Positions 50,220-58,934 of a stretch of DNA of 64,000 bases are shown piece after piece. The notes below the pieces were generated by a model. It ran no database searches, was not told the origin of the DNA, and was given only the letters and a program-made list of their open reading frames with translations. Numbering within the stretch: position 1 is the stretch's first letter; each line of letters begins with the position of its first letter. The position numbers and the translations under genes were made by a program. The stretch covers positions 1-64,000 of the forward strand of contig JBHJMN010000033.1 of the NCBI GenBank assembly GCA_042219835.1. The letters run 5' to 3'. The stretch comes from Paenibacillus_G elgii_A (GTDB taxonomy: Bacteria > Bacillota > Bacilli > Paenibacillales > NBRC-103111).

Positions 50220-50270
50220 TATAATATTATTATTGAGAATCATTGATAATCAGTTTGTAATGATTATCAA
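50220..50270 (+). promoter_or_regulatory. suf promoter region with Fur-like boxes
   Basis: TATAAT at 50220-50225 is followed by TTGAGAATCATTGATAATCA (50233-50252) and a second half: TTGATAATCA (50243-50252), 8 bases, TGATTATCAA (50261-50270), perfect 10-base arms. These resemble overlapping Fur boxes (GATAATGATAATCATTATC) placed at the transcript start. PerR is an alternative. Confidence 0.65.
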
Positions 50271-50302
50271 TAAATAATAATTAAAACTCGGAGGCACGAA
50301 CT

Positions 50303-51133
50303 ATGGCAAACGTACCGCATTTTACTATAGACGGTTTGAAAGCGACTGTCGAAGGCAAAGAGATTTTGAAAGGTCTCAGCTTGACGATTAAGGGCGGCGA
50401 AGTGCATGCGATCATGGGACCGAACGGAACGGGCAAAAGTACGCTGGCGTCCACCCTTATGGGCCACCCGAAATACGAAGTGACGGATGGTACCGTAACG
50501 CTGAACGGCGAGGACGTGCTTGAGATGGCGACGGACGAAAGAGCGCGTGCGGGCCTGTTTCTTGCGATGCAGTATCCGAGCGAAATTGCAGGCGTGACGA
50601 ATGCGGACTTCCTGCGCAGTGCGATTAACGCCCGCCGCGAGGAAGGCAGCGAAATTTCGCTGATCAAGTTCATCCGCCAGATGGAAGCGAAAATGAAAGA
50701 GCTGGAGATCAACCCCGAGTTCATGCACCGCTATTTGAACGAAGGCTTCTCCGGCGGTGAGAAGAAACGCAACGAAATCCTGCAAATGCTGATGCTGGAC
50801 CCGAGCATCGTTATTCTTGACGAGATCGACTCGGGCCTCGACATCGATGCGCTGCGCATCGTGGCGGCGGGCGTGAACGCGATGCGTTCCGAAGACCGCG
50901 GATTCCTGATCATCACCCACTACCAACGTCTGCTGAACTACATCACCCCGGACTACGTTCACGTGATGATGCAAGGACGTATTGTCAAATCCGGCGGACC
51001 GGAGCTGGCTCAGCGTCTGGAGAACGAAGGCTATGACTGGGTGAAAGAAGAGCTTGGAATCGTGGACGAGCGGGTAGGCCAGGACGAAGAGGAATTCAAG
51101 ATTCCGATGAATACGACGGCTCCGAAATACTAA
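50303..51133 (+). CDS. SufC, ATPase of the SUF iron-sulfur assembly system
   Basis: 276 residues, ATG 50303 behind CTCGGAGG. An ABC-type ATPase without membrane domain: Walker A GPNGTGKST, signature FSGGEKKR, Walker B IVILDEIDSGLD and H-loop IITHYQR. The C-terminal tail after RIVKSGGPELA is about 15 residues longer than in many SufC. With SufB and SufD it forms the scaffold complex on which [4Fe-4S] clusters are built. First of sufCDSUB. Confidence 0.96.
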   Translation: MANVPHFTIDGLKATVEGKEILKGLSLTIKGGEVHAIMGPNGTGKSTLASTLMGHPKYEVTDGTVTLNGEDVLEMATDERARAGLFLAMQYPSEIAGVTNADFLRSAINARREEGSEISLIKFIRQMEAKMKELEINPEFMHRYLNEGFSGGEKKRNEILQMLMLDPSIVILDEIDSGLDIDALRIVAAGVNAMRSEDRGFLIITHYQRLLNYITPDYVHVMMQGRIVKSGGPELAQRLENEGYDWVKEELGIVDERVGQDEEEFKIPMNTTAPKY

Positions 51134-51162
51134 GCTATCGAAAGGGAACAGGAGGATTAATC

Positions 51163-52476
51163 ATGAGTACACAAACCGTTCTTCCGATCGATCGCGCAAG
51201 CTTGGTAGAGCTGTCCAAAGCGAGACAGGAGCCGGAGTGGATGACGACTCTGCGCGGGCAAGCGTTGGAGCTTGCCGGAACGCTCGAATTGCCGACATTG
51301 GAGAAAACAAGAATCGACCGTTGGAACCTCGCTTCCTTCGGAACCTATAAAGCGGGCGCCAAGCTCGCATCGCTCGAAGAGCTGCCGGCCTCGGCCAAGA
51401 GCCTGCTGCAGAACGACGGGCAAGGACACCCGGACAATCTGATCGTACAGAAAAACTCGGGCATTGTGTATAGCAGCGTCTCCGAGACGTTGAAGCAGCA
51501 GGGCGTCGTATTTACGAGCCTCGAAGAAGCGCTCCAAACCCATGGCGAGCTGGTGCAGAAATATTTTATGTCTGTCGTAGGCAAGGACGAAAACCGCCTG
51601 ACGGCGCTGCATACGGCGCTTTGGAGCGGCGGCGTGTTCCTGTACGTTCCGAAAAACGTGCAGGTAGAAGTACCTGTCCAAGCGCTGTTCGTGACGGACG
51701 ACGGCGAAGCGAGCTTTTCGCCGCACGTCTTGATCGTTGCCGAGCAGCATGCGTCGGTGACTTACGTCGACAACTTCGTTTCCGAAGGCAGCTTGAACGG
51801 TCTGGTGCAAAACGGCGTTGTGGAAGTCGTCGTCAAGCCGGGAGCAAAGGTAACCTTTGCCTCGGTGCATAATTTGGATGAATCGGTTACTGACCTGACG
51901 TACCGCCGGGCGCTTGTAGAGAACGACGGAAGCATCGAGTGGATCGTCGGCGAGATGCACTACGGCAACGCGATGTCGGATACGACGTCGATTTTGAAAG
52001 GCAACGGCTCCACCTCCGATGCGAAGGTTATCTGCGTCGGTACCGGCGAGCAGAAGCTAAACGTATCCACCCGGGCCGTTCACTTCGGCAAAAGCTCCGA
52101 CAGCCAGATGATTACCCGCGCGGTTATGCGCGACGGGGCAACGGCGATCATCAACGGCATTACCAAAATCGAGAAGGGCGCGACCAAAGCGAACGGCGAG
52201 CAAACGGAAAAAGTGCTGATGCTCAGCCCGAAAGCGCGCGGCGACGCCAACCCGATTCTGCTGATCGACGAGGACGACGTTACGGCGGGCCATGCGGCCA
52301 GCGTGGGTCAAGTGAACCAGGAACAGGTATACTATATGATGTCGCGCGGCGTTTCGCGTGAAGAAGCCGAACGGTTGATCATTTACGGCTTTCTGGCACC
52401 GGTGGTGTCTCAAATTCCACTGGAGCAGATCGCGTCACAGCTGCAGCTTCTCGTGGAAAGGAAGCTGGGACAATGA
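51163..52476 (+). CDS. SufD, scaffold subunit
   Basis: 437 residues, ATG 51163 behind GGAGGATT. The beta-helix core reads GGVFLYVPKNVQVEVPVQAL, HVLIVAEQHASVTYVDNF, then STRAVHFGKSSDSQMITRAV. The C-terminal GHAASVGQVNQEQVYYMMSR, EEAERLIIYGFLAPV contains the His that, with a Cys in SufB, is thought to hold the nascent cluster. It interacts with SufC through the C-terminal helices. Its stop overlaps the sufS start (ATGA 52473-52476). Confidence 0.96.
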   Translation: MSTQTVLPIDRASLVELSKARQEPEWMTTLRGQALELAGTLELPTLEKTRIDRWNLASFGTYKAGAKLASLEELPASAKSLLQNDGQGHPDNLIVQKNSGIVYSSVSETLKQQGVVFTSLEEALQTHGELVQKYFMSVVGKDENRLTALHTALWSGGVFLYVPKNVQVEVPVQALFVTDDGEASFSPHVLIVAEQHASVTYVDNFVSEGSLNGLVQNGVVEVVVKPGAKVTFASVHNLDESVTDLTYRRALVENDGSIEWIVGEMHYGNAMSDTTSILKGNGSTSDAKVICVGTGEQKLNVSTRAVHFGKSSDSQMITRAVMRDGATAIINGITKIEKGATKANGEQTEKVLMLSPKARGDANPILLIDEDDVTAGHAASVGQVNQEQVYYMMSRGVSREEAERLIIYGFLAPVVSQIPLEQIASQLQLLVERKLGQ

Positions 52477-53699
52477 ATACGGCGGACATACGCAGTCAAT
52501 TTCCCATTCTTCATCAGGATGTGAACGGACATCCGCTCGTTTACCTGGACTCGGCGGCCACATCGCAAAAGCCGGTGTCGGTTATCGAAGCCGTTAAACG
52601 TTACTACGAGTTCGACAACGCAAACGTACACCGCGGCGTGCATACGCTCGGCTCTCGCGCGACGGACGCTTATGAGGGCGCGCGAGAGAAAGTGCGCCGC
52701 TTCATCAACGCTTCGTCCACGGAGGAAATCATCTTTACCCGCGGGGCGACGACGGCGCTCAATTTGGTGGCTTCGAGTTATGCGCGGGCCGTGTGCGGCG
52801 AAGGGGACGAAATCGTCATTACGCCGATGGAGCACCACGCCAATCTCATTCCATGGCAGCAGGTCGCGAAAGCGACCGGCGCTGTCTTGAAATATATTCC
52901 GCTGCAGCCGGACGGTACGATCCGTCTGGCCGACGTGGAAAGCACCGTCACTGAACGCACGAAAATCGTATCCGTCGTTTACGTATCTAATGTGCTCGGC
53001 GTTGTAAACCCGGTAAAGGAAATCGCGGAAATCGCGCATCGCAAGGGCGCCAAAATGGTTGTTGACGGCGCTCAAAGCACACCGCATCTCAAAGTGGACG
53101 TGCAGGCGCTGGGCTGCGATTTTTACGCGTTCTCCGGCCATAAGATGTGTGCGCCGACCGGGATCGGCGCCCTGTACGGCAAAAAAGAGCTGCTGCAGGA
53201 GATGGAGCCGATCGAATTCGGCGGCGAAATGATCGATCATGTCGGTTTGTATGACTCCACTTGGAAGGACCTGCCTTGGAAGTTCGAAGGCGGTACGCCG
53301 ATCATCGCAGGAGCCGTAGGCCTCGCAGCGGCGATCGATTTTCTGGAAGGCATCGGCTTAGACGCGATCGAGAAGCACGAGAAGCAATTGGCCGCCTACG
53401 CGATGGAACGCATGCTGCAAATCGAAGGCTTAACGGTGTACGGACCGCAGCACGACCGGGCGGGACTGATCACGTTCAACCTGGATGAGGTGCATCCGCA
53501 CGACGTGGCAACCGTCCTCGACGCCGACGGGATCGCTGTCCGTGCCGGCCACCATTGCTGCCAGCCGCTGATGCGTTGGCTGAATGTCACGGCAACCGCC
53601 CGTGCGAGCTTCTATCTGTACAATACCGAAGCCGATGTCGACCGGTTGGTCGCTTCCCTTATTAAAACAAAGGAGTACTTCGGCTATGCAATTGGATGA
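52473..53699 (+). CDS. SufS, cysteine desulfurase
   Basis: 408 residues, ATG 52473. A class-V aminotransferase fold with PLP Lys in FYAFSGHKMCAPTGIGALYG. The active-site Cys is in VRAGHHCCQPLM, the short-loop form typical of type II desulfurases that pass sulfur to SufU. The N-terminal LDSAATSQKP and HRGVHTLG are standard. It supplies sulfane sulfur from L-cysteine. Overlaps sufU by 14 bases. Confidence 0.96.
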   Translation: MNTADIRSQFPILHQDVNGHPLVYLDSAATSQKPVSVIEAVKRYYEFDNANVHRGVHTLGSRATDAYEGAREKVRRFINASSTEEIIFTRGATTALNLVASSYARAVCGEGDEIVITPMEHHANLIPWQQVAKATGAVLKYIPLQPDGTIRLADVESTVTERTKIVSVVYVSNVLGVVNPVKEIAEIAHRKGAKMVVDGAQSTPHLKVDVQALGCDFYAFSGHKMCAPTGIGALYGKKELLQEMEPIEFGGEMIDHVGLYDSTWKDLPWKFEGGTPIIAGAVGLAAAIDFLEGIGLDAIEKHEKQLAAYAMERMLQIEGLTVYGPQHDRAGLITFNLDEVHPHDVATVLDADGIAVRAGHHCCQPLMRWLNVTATARASFYLYNTEADVDRLVASLIKTKEYFGYAIG

Positions 53700-54114
53700 T
53701 TTATACCGCAGAGTCATTATGGATCATTACAAAAATCCCCGCAACCGCGGCTCTTTCGAGAATCAGTCCGTCAGTATCGATCTGAACAACCCGACCTGCG
53801 GCGATAAAATCCAGCTTCAAATGCAGGTCGAGGACGGCAAGGTCAAAGCGGCCAAATTCGTAGGCGAAGGCTGTTCGATCAGCCTTTCTTCCGCTTCGAT
53901 GATGACGGAGGCCGTAAAAGGCAAGACGCTGGAAGAGGCGCTGGAAATGGCCGAGAAGTTTTCCGGCCTGATGAAAGGCGAATCCGTGGAATTCGAATAC
54001 GAGGACTTGGAAGCTTTGTCCGGTGTGAACAAATTCCCTGCCCGGATCAAGTGCGCGACACTCGCTTGGAACGCGCTGCGTAAAGGAATTGACCAAGTGA
54101 AAACCAACAAATAA
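53686..54114 (+). CDS. SufU, zinc-dependent sulfur transfer protein
   Basis: 142 residues from ATG 53686, behind AAAGGAG; the longer in-frame reading overlaps sufS. The three conserved Cys are at 38 (NPTCGDK), 63 (GEGCSIS) and in RIKCATLAW; Asp40 completes the zinc site. The 18-residue insertion typical of SufU over IscU is present (EFEYEDLEALSGVNKFP). It takes persulfide from SufS and hands it to the SufBCD scaffold. Confidence 0.95.
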   Translation: MQLDDLYRRVIMDHYKNPRNRGSFENQSVSIDLNNPTCGDKIQLQMQVEDGKVKAAKFVGEGCSISLSSASMMTEAVKGKTLEEALEMAEKFSGLMKGESVEFEYEDLEALSGVNKFPARIKCATLAWNALRKGIDQVKTNK

Positions 54115-54129
54115 GGAGGTACGATACCC

Positions 54130-55527
54130 ATGGCAAAGAAAATGCCCGAGATGGAAGAATATAAATATGGGTTTCGCGACGAGCACAAAAACGTGTTCCA
54201 GAGCGGAAAAGGCTTGACCCGTGAAATCGTGACCGAGATTTCCAGAATGAAGGGCGAACCGGAATGGATGCTGGAGTTCCGTCTGAAGTCGCTGGAGCAG
54301 TTTTTGAAAATGCCGATGCCGCGTTGGGGCGGCAATATGGACGATCTGGATTTCGACGACATTCAATACTACGTGAAGCCTTCCGAGAAGCAGGGGAAAA
54401 CGTGGGAAGAAGTGCCGACGGAGATCAAGGAAACGTTCGACAAGCTCGGTATCCCGGAAGCGGAACAGAAGTTCCTGGCGGGCGTATCCGCTCAGTACGA
54501 GTCCGAAGTCGTTTACCATAGCATGCAGAAGGATCTGGAAGAGCAAGGCGTGCTGTTTATGGACACGGACACGGCGCTTAAGGAGCACCCGGAAATTTTC
54601 AAGAAGTATTTCGGGACGATCATTCCGCCGAGCGACAATAAATTTGCCGCACTGAACAGCGCGGTGTGGTCCGGCGGCAGCTTCATCTACGTGCCGAAGG
54701 GCGTGAAGGTTGAAATTCCGCTGCAAGCCTACTTCCGGATCAACTCGGAAAACATGGGGCAATTCGAGCGTACGCTCATCATCGCCGACGAAGGCAGCTT
54801 CGTGCATTACGTCGAAGGTTGTACGGCGCCGGTGTACAGCACGAACTCGCTGCACAGCGCCGTCGTTGAGATCATCTGCCTCAAGGATTCCCGCGTTCGC
54901 TACACTACGATTCAGAACTGGGCGCCGAACATTTACAACCTGGTTACGAAGCGTGCGGTTGCAGAAGAAAACGCGACGATGGAATGGGTCGACGGCAATA
55001 TCGGCTCCAAGCTGACGATGAAATATCCTGCGGTTGTGCTGAAAGGCCGCGGTGCGAAAGGCATGGTTCTTTCGATCGCCGTTGCGGGCAAAGGCCAGCA
55101 TCAGGATGCCGGTGCGAAAATGACGCACCTGGCGCCGGACACGACATCCACAATCGTATCCAAGTCGATCAGCAAGCACGGCGGCAAAGTTACGTACCGC
55201 GGCTTGGCTTCGTTTGGACGCAACTCGGAAGGCTCCAAGGCGAACATCAAGTGCGATACGCTCATTATGGATAACGAATCGACGTCCGATACGATTCCAT
55301 ACAACGAAATTATGAACGACAACATTACGCTGGAGCACGAAGCGACCGTCTCGAAAGTATCCGAGGATCAGCTGTTCTACCTGATGAGCCGCGGCTTGAC
55401 GGAAGCGGAAGCGACACAAATGATCGTTATGGGCTTCATCGAGCCGTTCACGAAAGAACTGCCGATGGAGTACGCGGTCGAGATGAACCGTCTCATCAAG
55501 TTCGAGATGGAAGGATCGATCGGCTAA
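54130..55527 (+). CDS. SufB, scaffold subunit
   Basis: 465 residues, ATG 54130 behind AAGGAGG. Landmarks are KYGFRDEHKNVFQSGKGLT, the beta-helix with GGSFIYVPKGVKVEIPLQAY and FVHYVEGCTAPVYS (the candidate cluster Cys), and SKHGGKVTYRGLASFGRNSE. The C-terminal DQLFYLMSRGLTEAEATQMI matches SufD in outline. It is the main scaffold for new clusters. Last gene of the operon, followed by a terminator. Confidence 0.97.
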   Translation: MAKKMPEMEEYKYGFRDEHKNVFQSGKGLTREIVTEISRMKGEPEWMLEFRLKSLEQFLKMPMPRWGGNMDDLDFDDIQYYVKPSEKQGKTWEEVPTEIKETFDKLGIPEAEQKFLAGVSAQYESEVVYHSMQKDLEEQGVLFMDTDTALKEHPEIFKKYFGTIIPPSDNKFAALNSAVWSGGSFIYVPKGVKVEIPLQAYFRINSENMGQFERTLIIADEGSFVHYVEGCTAPVYSTNSLHSAVVEIICLKDSRVRYTTIQNWAPNIYNLVTKRAVAEENATMEWVDGNIGSKLTMKYPAVVLKGRGAKGMVLSIAVAGKGQHQDAGAKMTHLAPDTTSTIVSKSISKHGGKVTYRGLASFGRNSEGSKANIKCDTLIMDNESTSDTIPYNEIMNDNITLEHEATVSKVSEDQLFYLMSRGLTEAEATQMIVMGFIEPFTKELPMEYAVEMNRLIKFEMEGSIG

Positions 55528-55551
55528 GTTTTAATTTTCAGGGAAACATGC

Positions 55552-55616
55552 AAAAATACGTGTCTGCGGCGATGTTTACGCTTAGGTGTAAAGTCGCCCG
55601 GATGCGTATTTTTTTA
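55552..55616 (+). terminator. Terminator of sufCDSUB
   Basis: A long hairpin: outer AAAAATACG / CGTATTTTT, inner GCGGCGA / TCGCCCG and TTTAC / GTAAA, then T7. Confidence 0.85.
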
Positions 55617-55660
55617 TAGGGCGAAAAAAGAAAGGAGCAACTGCATTAAGCTGAAAATGA

Positions 55661-55707
55661 AAAACCTCCATCGCCGTCTTAAGGAGTAAAGTGGCTGTGG
55701 AGGTTTT
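55661..55707 (-). terminator. Terminator of the secreted-protein gene
   Basis: AAAACCTCCA / TGGAGGTTTT with inner GCC / GGC; T-run on the minus strand. Confidence 0.75.
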
Positions 55708-55738
55708 AACGTTCCTAAGGAACGGCGCCTTTGATTGG

Positions 55739-56113
55739 TTATTTATAACCCAAATAGGCAACGACGGTGAAATCACCCGGCGAGTCCAAGACAAGTCGAT
55801 ACTCCCCGTCGGGTTGATTCGAAGCCAATGGAATATTTAAGCGCTTATATTGTCCGGCTACAATGGTTCCCGTCGAGTTGCTGCCTACCAGTACATCTCC
55901 GTTCGGTGTCACCCGGTAAAGCTTAAAGTTGACCCCGAGGCTGGTCCGACCGACGTTTATGAAATTGCCTTCGATATAAATATCGCCATGGGCTCGGACC
56001 GGCGCCCAAGTATCGTTGCCTGAACCTGGTCCGCTTAGGGCTGCCAAACCTGTGGAAGCAAAACTAAACAACAGGACAAGCACGAAAGCGATAGACGCGA
56101 TTTTTCTTTTCAT
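55739..56113 (-). CDS. Secreted beta-sandwich protein of unknown function
   Basis: 124 residues, ATG 56113, with AAAAAAGGAG about 13 bases upstream. A classic signal peptide (MKRKIASIAFVLVLLFSFAS, then TGLAA) is followed by about 100 residues of beta strands: GDIYIEGNFINVGRTSLGVN, FKLYRV, RLNIPLASNQPDGEYRLVLD and FTVVAYLGYK. The layout (one immunoglobulin-like sandwich with a YRLVLDSPGDF edge) resembles small extracellular beta domains. There are no cysteines or catalytic motifs. A 200-base leader without obvious genes precedes it. It is probably released into the medium or bound to the wall. Confidence 0.75.
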   Translation of the reverse strand: MKRKIASIAFVLVLLFSFASTGLAALSGPGSGNDTWAPVRAHGDIYIEGNFINVGRTSLGVNFKLYRVTPNGDVLVGSNSTGTIVAGQYKRLNIPLASNQPDGEYRLVLDSPGDFTVVAYLGYK

Positions 56114-56483
56114 ACCATCTCAAGCTCCTTTTTTAAATAGAATGAACTCGACAAATGCTTTCTTTGTACCTGACGGATGGTTTCAACATTTTGAATCCGC
56201 TTTCAATTTGAGTGTCGCCGTTTAATTGAACACCTCCTAATAGAAGAGTCATTGGGGTATTCTGGGCTGTTGATATAAACATACATTACCACTTATACCG
56301 GTGTCTATAAATTTTACCTTAATTTTATTTGAAGTTTTTAATGAAAACTATACCCGCAATTTATGCAAGGAGAACTGCGCTTATTTGTTTCCAGCCAACC
56401 GGATGCATAACCCCCTGACTCCTGCTTCATCCTATAAAGGGACCGAATTCCGGCGAATTCACTTATGAGAGGAGCATGGTGCG
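56114..56483. other. Long spacer between divergent genes
   Basis: AT-rich. On the minus strand it holds the leader of the secreted-protein gene, with an AGGAGGTG at about 56226-56235 followed only by a seven-codon frame from ATT. CTCGACAAA near 56148, the complement of TTTGTCGAG, is a one-off match to a Spo0A box. No gene is supported. Confidence 0.45.
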
Positions 56484-57647
56484 ATGATCAGATCATGGCG
56501 GCGTCCGGTGGCGGCCTCATTGATTGTGTGCTTGCTGGCGGCAGGTTGCGGGCCTCAATTATCCAAGGAACAGCGGCTTTCGAATCAACAGGGTATTCCG
56601 AGCAACCAGGGTCAAGCCGCAAACCGGTTAAAAAGCGAAGAAATCAACGGAAAAACGACAACGATCGGCCTGAACGGCGGATTTATTCGCATGCTGCCGC
56701 AGGGCCGGGTGGAAATGACGATTCCCACCGTGACGATAGGCGGGACCGCTTATGTGGTCGGTACCGATTTTGCCAAAATTGTTGGATTCCTGTCCAATTG
56801 GGATCAGGCTAGGGGAGTATTTCAGTTGGGAGAGCACGATGCGTCTTACGAGCTGAAGCCGGGCCAAATGTCAGCGCTAAGAGACGATGAGATGCTGGCG
56901 CTTAAGGAAGCGCCTATTCTTTTTAATTCCCAGATACATATCCCCGTATCGGCGTTAAACCCGGTGTTTGAGAAAGATTTTTCATTCGAAATCAAGGAAC
57001 AGGCGGCGGTCGTCCAAGCCACCGACTGGGCGGTTAGCGGGGCGATCAACGGCCCGCTGGAGGCGAGTACGGGAGCGGAGCTTGACTTCGGCGACGATCC
57101 GAAGGACCCGTTTCAAGGAACGGGAGGGGCTTCGGCGATGAGACTGGAGCGCGACCCGCTGCTGGAGGCTTCCGATGCTGTGGAGGCCATGAAGGGGCTG
57201 AACGGTTTTCACGGGAAGGATGACATGGCGGTCCCCGTTCTGAGGCAGGTCGATATGAACGCTTTGTTGACGCGGGCGCAGCGATACGTCGGCGTGAACT
57301 ATGAGTTCGGCGCCGCGCCTTATGCGACCTCGGGCAAGTTCGACTGCTCCACGTTTACGCAATATGTGTTTGACAAATCCGGTATTACACTTAACCGGAC
57401 AGCTCGGGCTCAAGCCAAGCAAGGCAACGCAGTCGACCGAAAGCAATTGCGGAAAGGCGATCTATTGTTCTTTTACGTTCCCGGTAAGTTTCGCAGCCAG
57501 AAGACGATCGGCCATGTCGGCATCTATGTAGGGAACCAGAGAATGATTCACGCTGCTCCGGAGCCAAAAGACGGCGTGCAGATTACCCATATCAACAATC
57601 TGTATTGGAAGCAGACGTTTTTGGCTGCCAAGCGGGTATCCTCTTAA
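56484..57647 (+). CDS. NlpC/P60 lipoprotein peptidase
   Basis: 387 residues, ATG 56484 behind GAGAGGAG. The lipobox LLAAGC puts it on the outer membrane face. A beta-rich stalk (about 60-190) resembles the copper-amine-oxidase N-terminal repeat used in wall proteins (TIPTVTIGGTAYVVGTDFAK, ILFNSQIHIPVSALNPVF). The C-terminal NlpC/P60 domain (about 255-385) has the catalytic Cys in GKFDCSTFTQYVF, a His in IGHVGIYVG and a third polar residue in MIHAAPEP. Such enzymes cut stem peptides of peptidoglycan. Monocistronic. Confidence 0.9.
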   Translation: MIRSWRRPVAASLIVCLLAAGCGPQLSKEQRLSNQQGIPSNQGQAANRLKSEEINGKTTTIGLNGGFIRMLPQGRVEMTIPTVTIGGTAYVVGTDFAKIVGFLSNWDQARGVFQLGEHDASYELKPGQMSALRDDEMLALKEAPILFNSQIHIPVSALNPVFEKDFSFEIKEQAAVVQATDWAVSGAINGPLEASTGAELDFGDDPKDPFQGTGGASAMRLERDPLLEASDAVEAMKGLNGFHGKDDMAVPVLRQVDMNALLTRAQRYVGVNYEFGAAPYATSGKFDCSTFTQYVFDKSGITLNRTARAQAKQGNAVDRKQLRKGDLLFFYVPGKFRSQKTIGHVGIYVGNQRMIHAAPEPKDGVQITHINNLYWKQTFLAAKRVSS

Positions 57648-57649
57648 GA

Positions 57650-57687
57650 AAGAACAGCCCAGTCGGTTATCCGTCAGGGCTGTTCTT
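57650..57687. terminator. Bidirectional terminator
   Basis: AAGAACAGCCC / GGGCTGTTCTT perfect arms, between the converging NlpC/P60 and HD-GYP genes. Confidence 0.9.
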
Positions 57688-57708
57688 CGTATGTAAGGCA
57701 TTCGTTCA

Positions 57709-58776
57709 TTAATCCGCGAAAATATGCTCAACTTCCAAATCCGTCCGTTCCGATAAATCGATGAACGTGCCGTCTAAATTAACGAGCGGCCGGAAAACAT
57801 CGGTCGGATGGGTGAGTACGATGGTGCCCGTTTCGCCGGAGGCAAGCTGAATTTTTTTGCCGATAAAATTCGGGACCATGTGCCGGATAAATAATTGCGT
57901 AATATGTGGATCAATTTGCCCGAAGCTGCACCGGTGAAGCTCGCGCAGGACGAACAGCAGATCGCGTTTTTTCTGGTATACCCGGCTTGAGATCATAGCG
58001 CTGTAAATGTCCGCAACAGCGACGATCTTGGACAGCGGATGAATTTCTTCTCCGCGCAGACCGTATGGATATCCGGACCCGTCGAGCCGTTCATGATGCT
58101 GTAAAGCAGCCAAGCATACTTCTGCAGGAAGCCCCGAACGCTGCAACAGCTCGTATCCGTAGATCGAATGCTTTTTCATGCGTTCATATTCTTCCGCCGT
58201 CAATTTTTCGGGCTTCTGAAGAATGGCCGGATCGATGAGGCTTTTGCCAATGTCATGTAAATAGCCCGCTTTGCCGGTAAGTATAGCATCCCGCTCTGAT
58301 TGCCCGAGCCACTTGGCGATATAATAGGAGATCATGCCTACTTGCACGCTGTGTTGATACGTATAATCGTCCGTATTGTTTAACACGAGCAGGAGCGAAA
58401 CGACGTCCCTCACCTGATGAACTTGCTGGACAAGCGGGTTAAAACCGTTATCAATTTGGTTCTTGTACACAATGCCTTTTTGGATCGCTTGCTCAAAAAT
58501 GTTTTTCATGCCGTCCACTGCTTCATGGTAGGCTGCTACTGCGGCAGCTGAAGCAGCGTGCTCCGTCCGCGCGGGTGGAGATTCGTCTCTTGCTGCGTCG
58601 GACTCTGGGTCATCCGGAAAAGCGATGTCCACTTCGTCGATTTTGTGCAGCTTCAGCTTCTCGATGTCATCGACGGAAAGCTCGGTATGTGCGGATAGGA
58701 CCAGTAGTCCGTACCCGTTAAATATATCAGAGCCGAGCCGATCGCCAACTTTGACTTGATGGATCGATATGAGCAC
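57709..58776 (-). CDS. HD-GYP domain phosphodiesterase
   Basis: 355 residues from GTG 58776, behind AGAGGTGA. The N-terminal part (about 1-130) is a DUF3391-like module (ISIHQVKVGDRLGSDIFNGY). The HD-GYP domain follows: YTYQHSVQVG, YLHDIGKSLID with the HD pair, HHERLDGSGYPYGLRGEEI with GYP, and KIVAVADIYSAM. These metal enzymes cleave c-di-GMP. A Spo0A box (TTTGTCGAA, 58874-58882) lies about 100 bases upstream, with a hairpin at 58805-58829 in the leader. It is similar in layout to the truncated gene at the right edge. Confidence 0.92.
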   Translation of the reverse strand: MLISIHQVKVGDRLGSDIFNGYGLLVLSAHTELSVDDIEKLKLHKIDEVDIAFPDDPESDAARDESPPARTEHAASAAAVAAYHEAVDGMKNIFEQAIQKGIVYKNQIDNGFNPLVQQVHQVRDVVSLLLVLNNTDDYTYQHSVQVGMISYYIAKWLGQSERDAILTGKAGYLHDIGKSLIDPAILQKPEKLTAEEYERMKKHSIYGYELLQRSGLPAEVCLAALQHHERLDGSGYPYGLRGEEIHPLSKIVAVADIYSAMISSRVYQKKRDLLFVLRELHRCSFGQIDPHITQLFIRHMVPNFIGKKIQLASGETGTIVLTHPTDVFRPLVNLDGTFIDLSERTDLEVEHIFAD

Positions 58777-58804
58777 AACGGGTTCACCTCTGTCCTGGGG
58801 TCAC

Positions 58805-58829
58805 GGGACTTTACCAGAGTAAAAGTCCC
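58805..58829 (-). promoter_or_regulatory. Hairpin in the HD-GYP leader
   Basis: GGGACTTTAC / GTAAAAGTCCC (one bulged base) about 30 bases before the GTG start. It could be an attenuator or a stability element. Confidence 0.4.
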
Positions 58830-58873
58830 TTTTGTCTCATGATAACAGGAAAATGAACCCAAAGCACTCGAAT

Positions 58874-58882
58874 TTTGTCGAA
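58874..58882. promoter_or_regulatory. Spo0A box upstream of the HD-GYP gene
   Basis: TTTGTCGAA exactly matches TTTGTCRAA. It lies about 100 bases before the start of the leftward HD-GYP gene. Confidence 0.45.
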
Positions 58883-58934
58883 TGAAGGTAAAAATTAATT
58901 AATATTTTTAATCAATTTTGTATTTGTAAACGAA

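Noticed and set aside
53701..55419. A 572-codon frame antisense to sufU and sufB
   Set aside because: A shadow of highly conserved genes; its Arg/His/Phe-rich sequence is typical of reverse reading.
56226..56250. A seven-codon leader peptide after AGGAGGTG on the minus strand
   Set aside because: Its only possible start is ATT, and no regulatory logic supports it.
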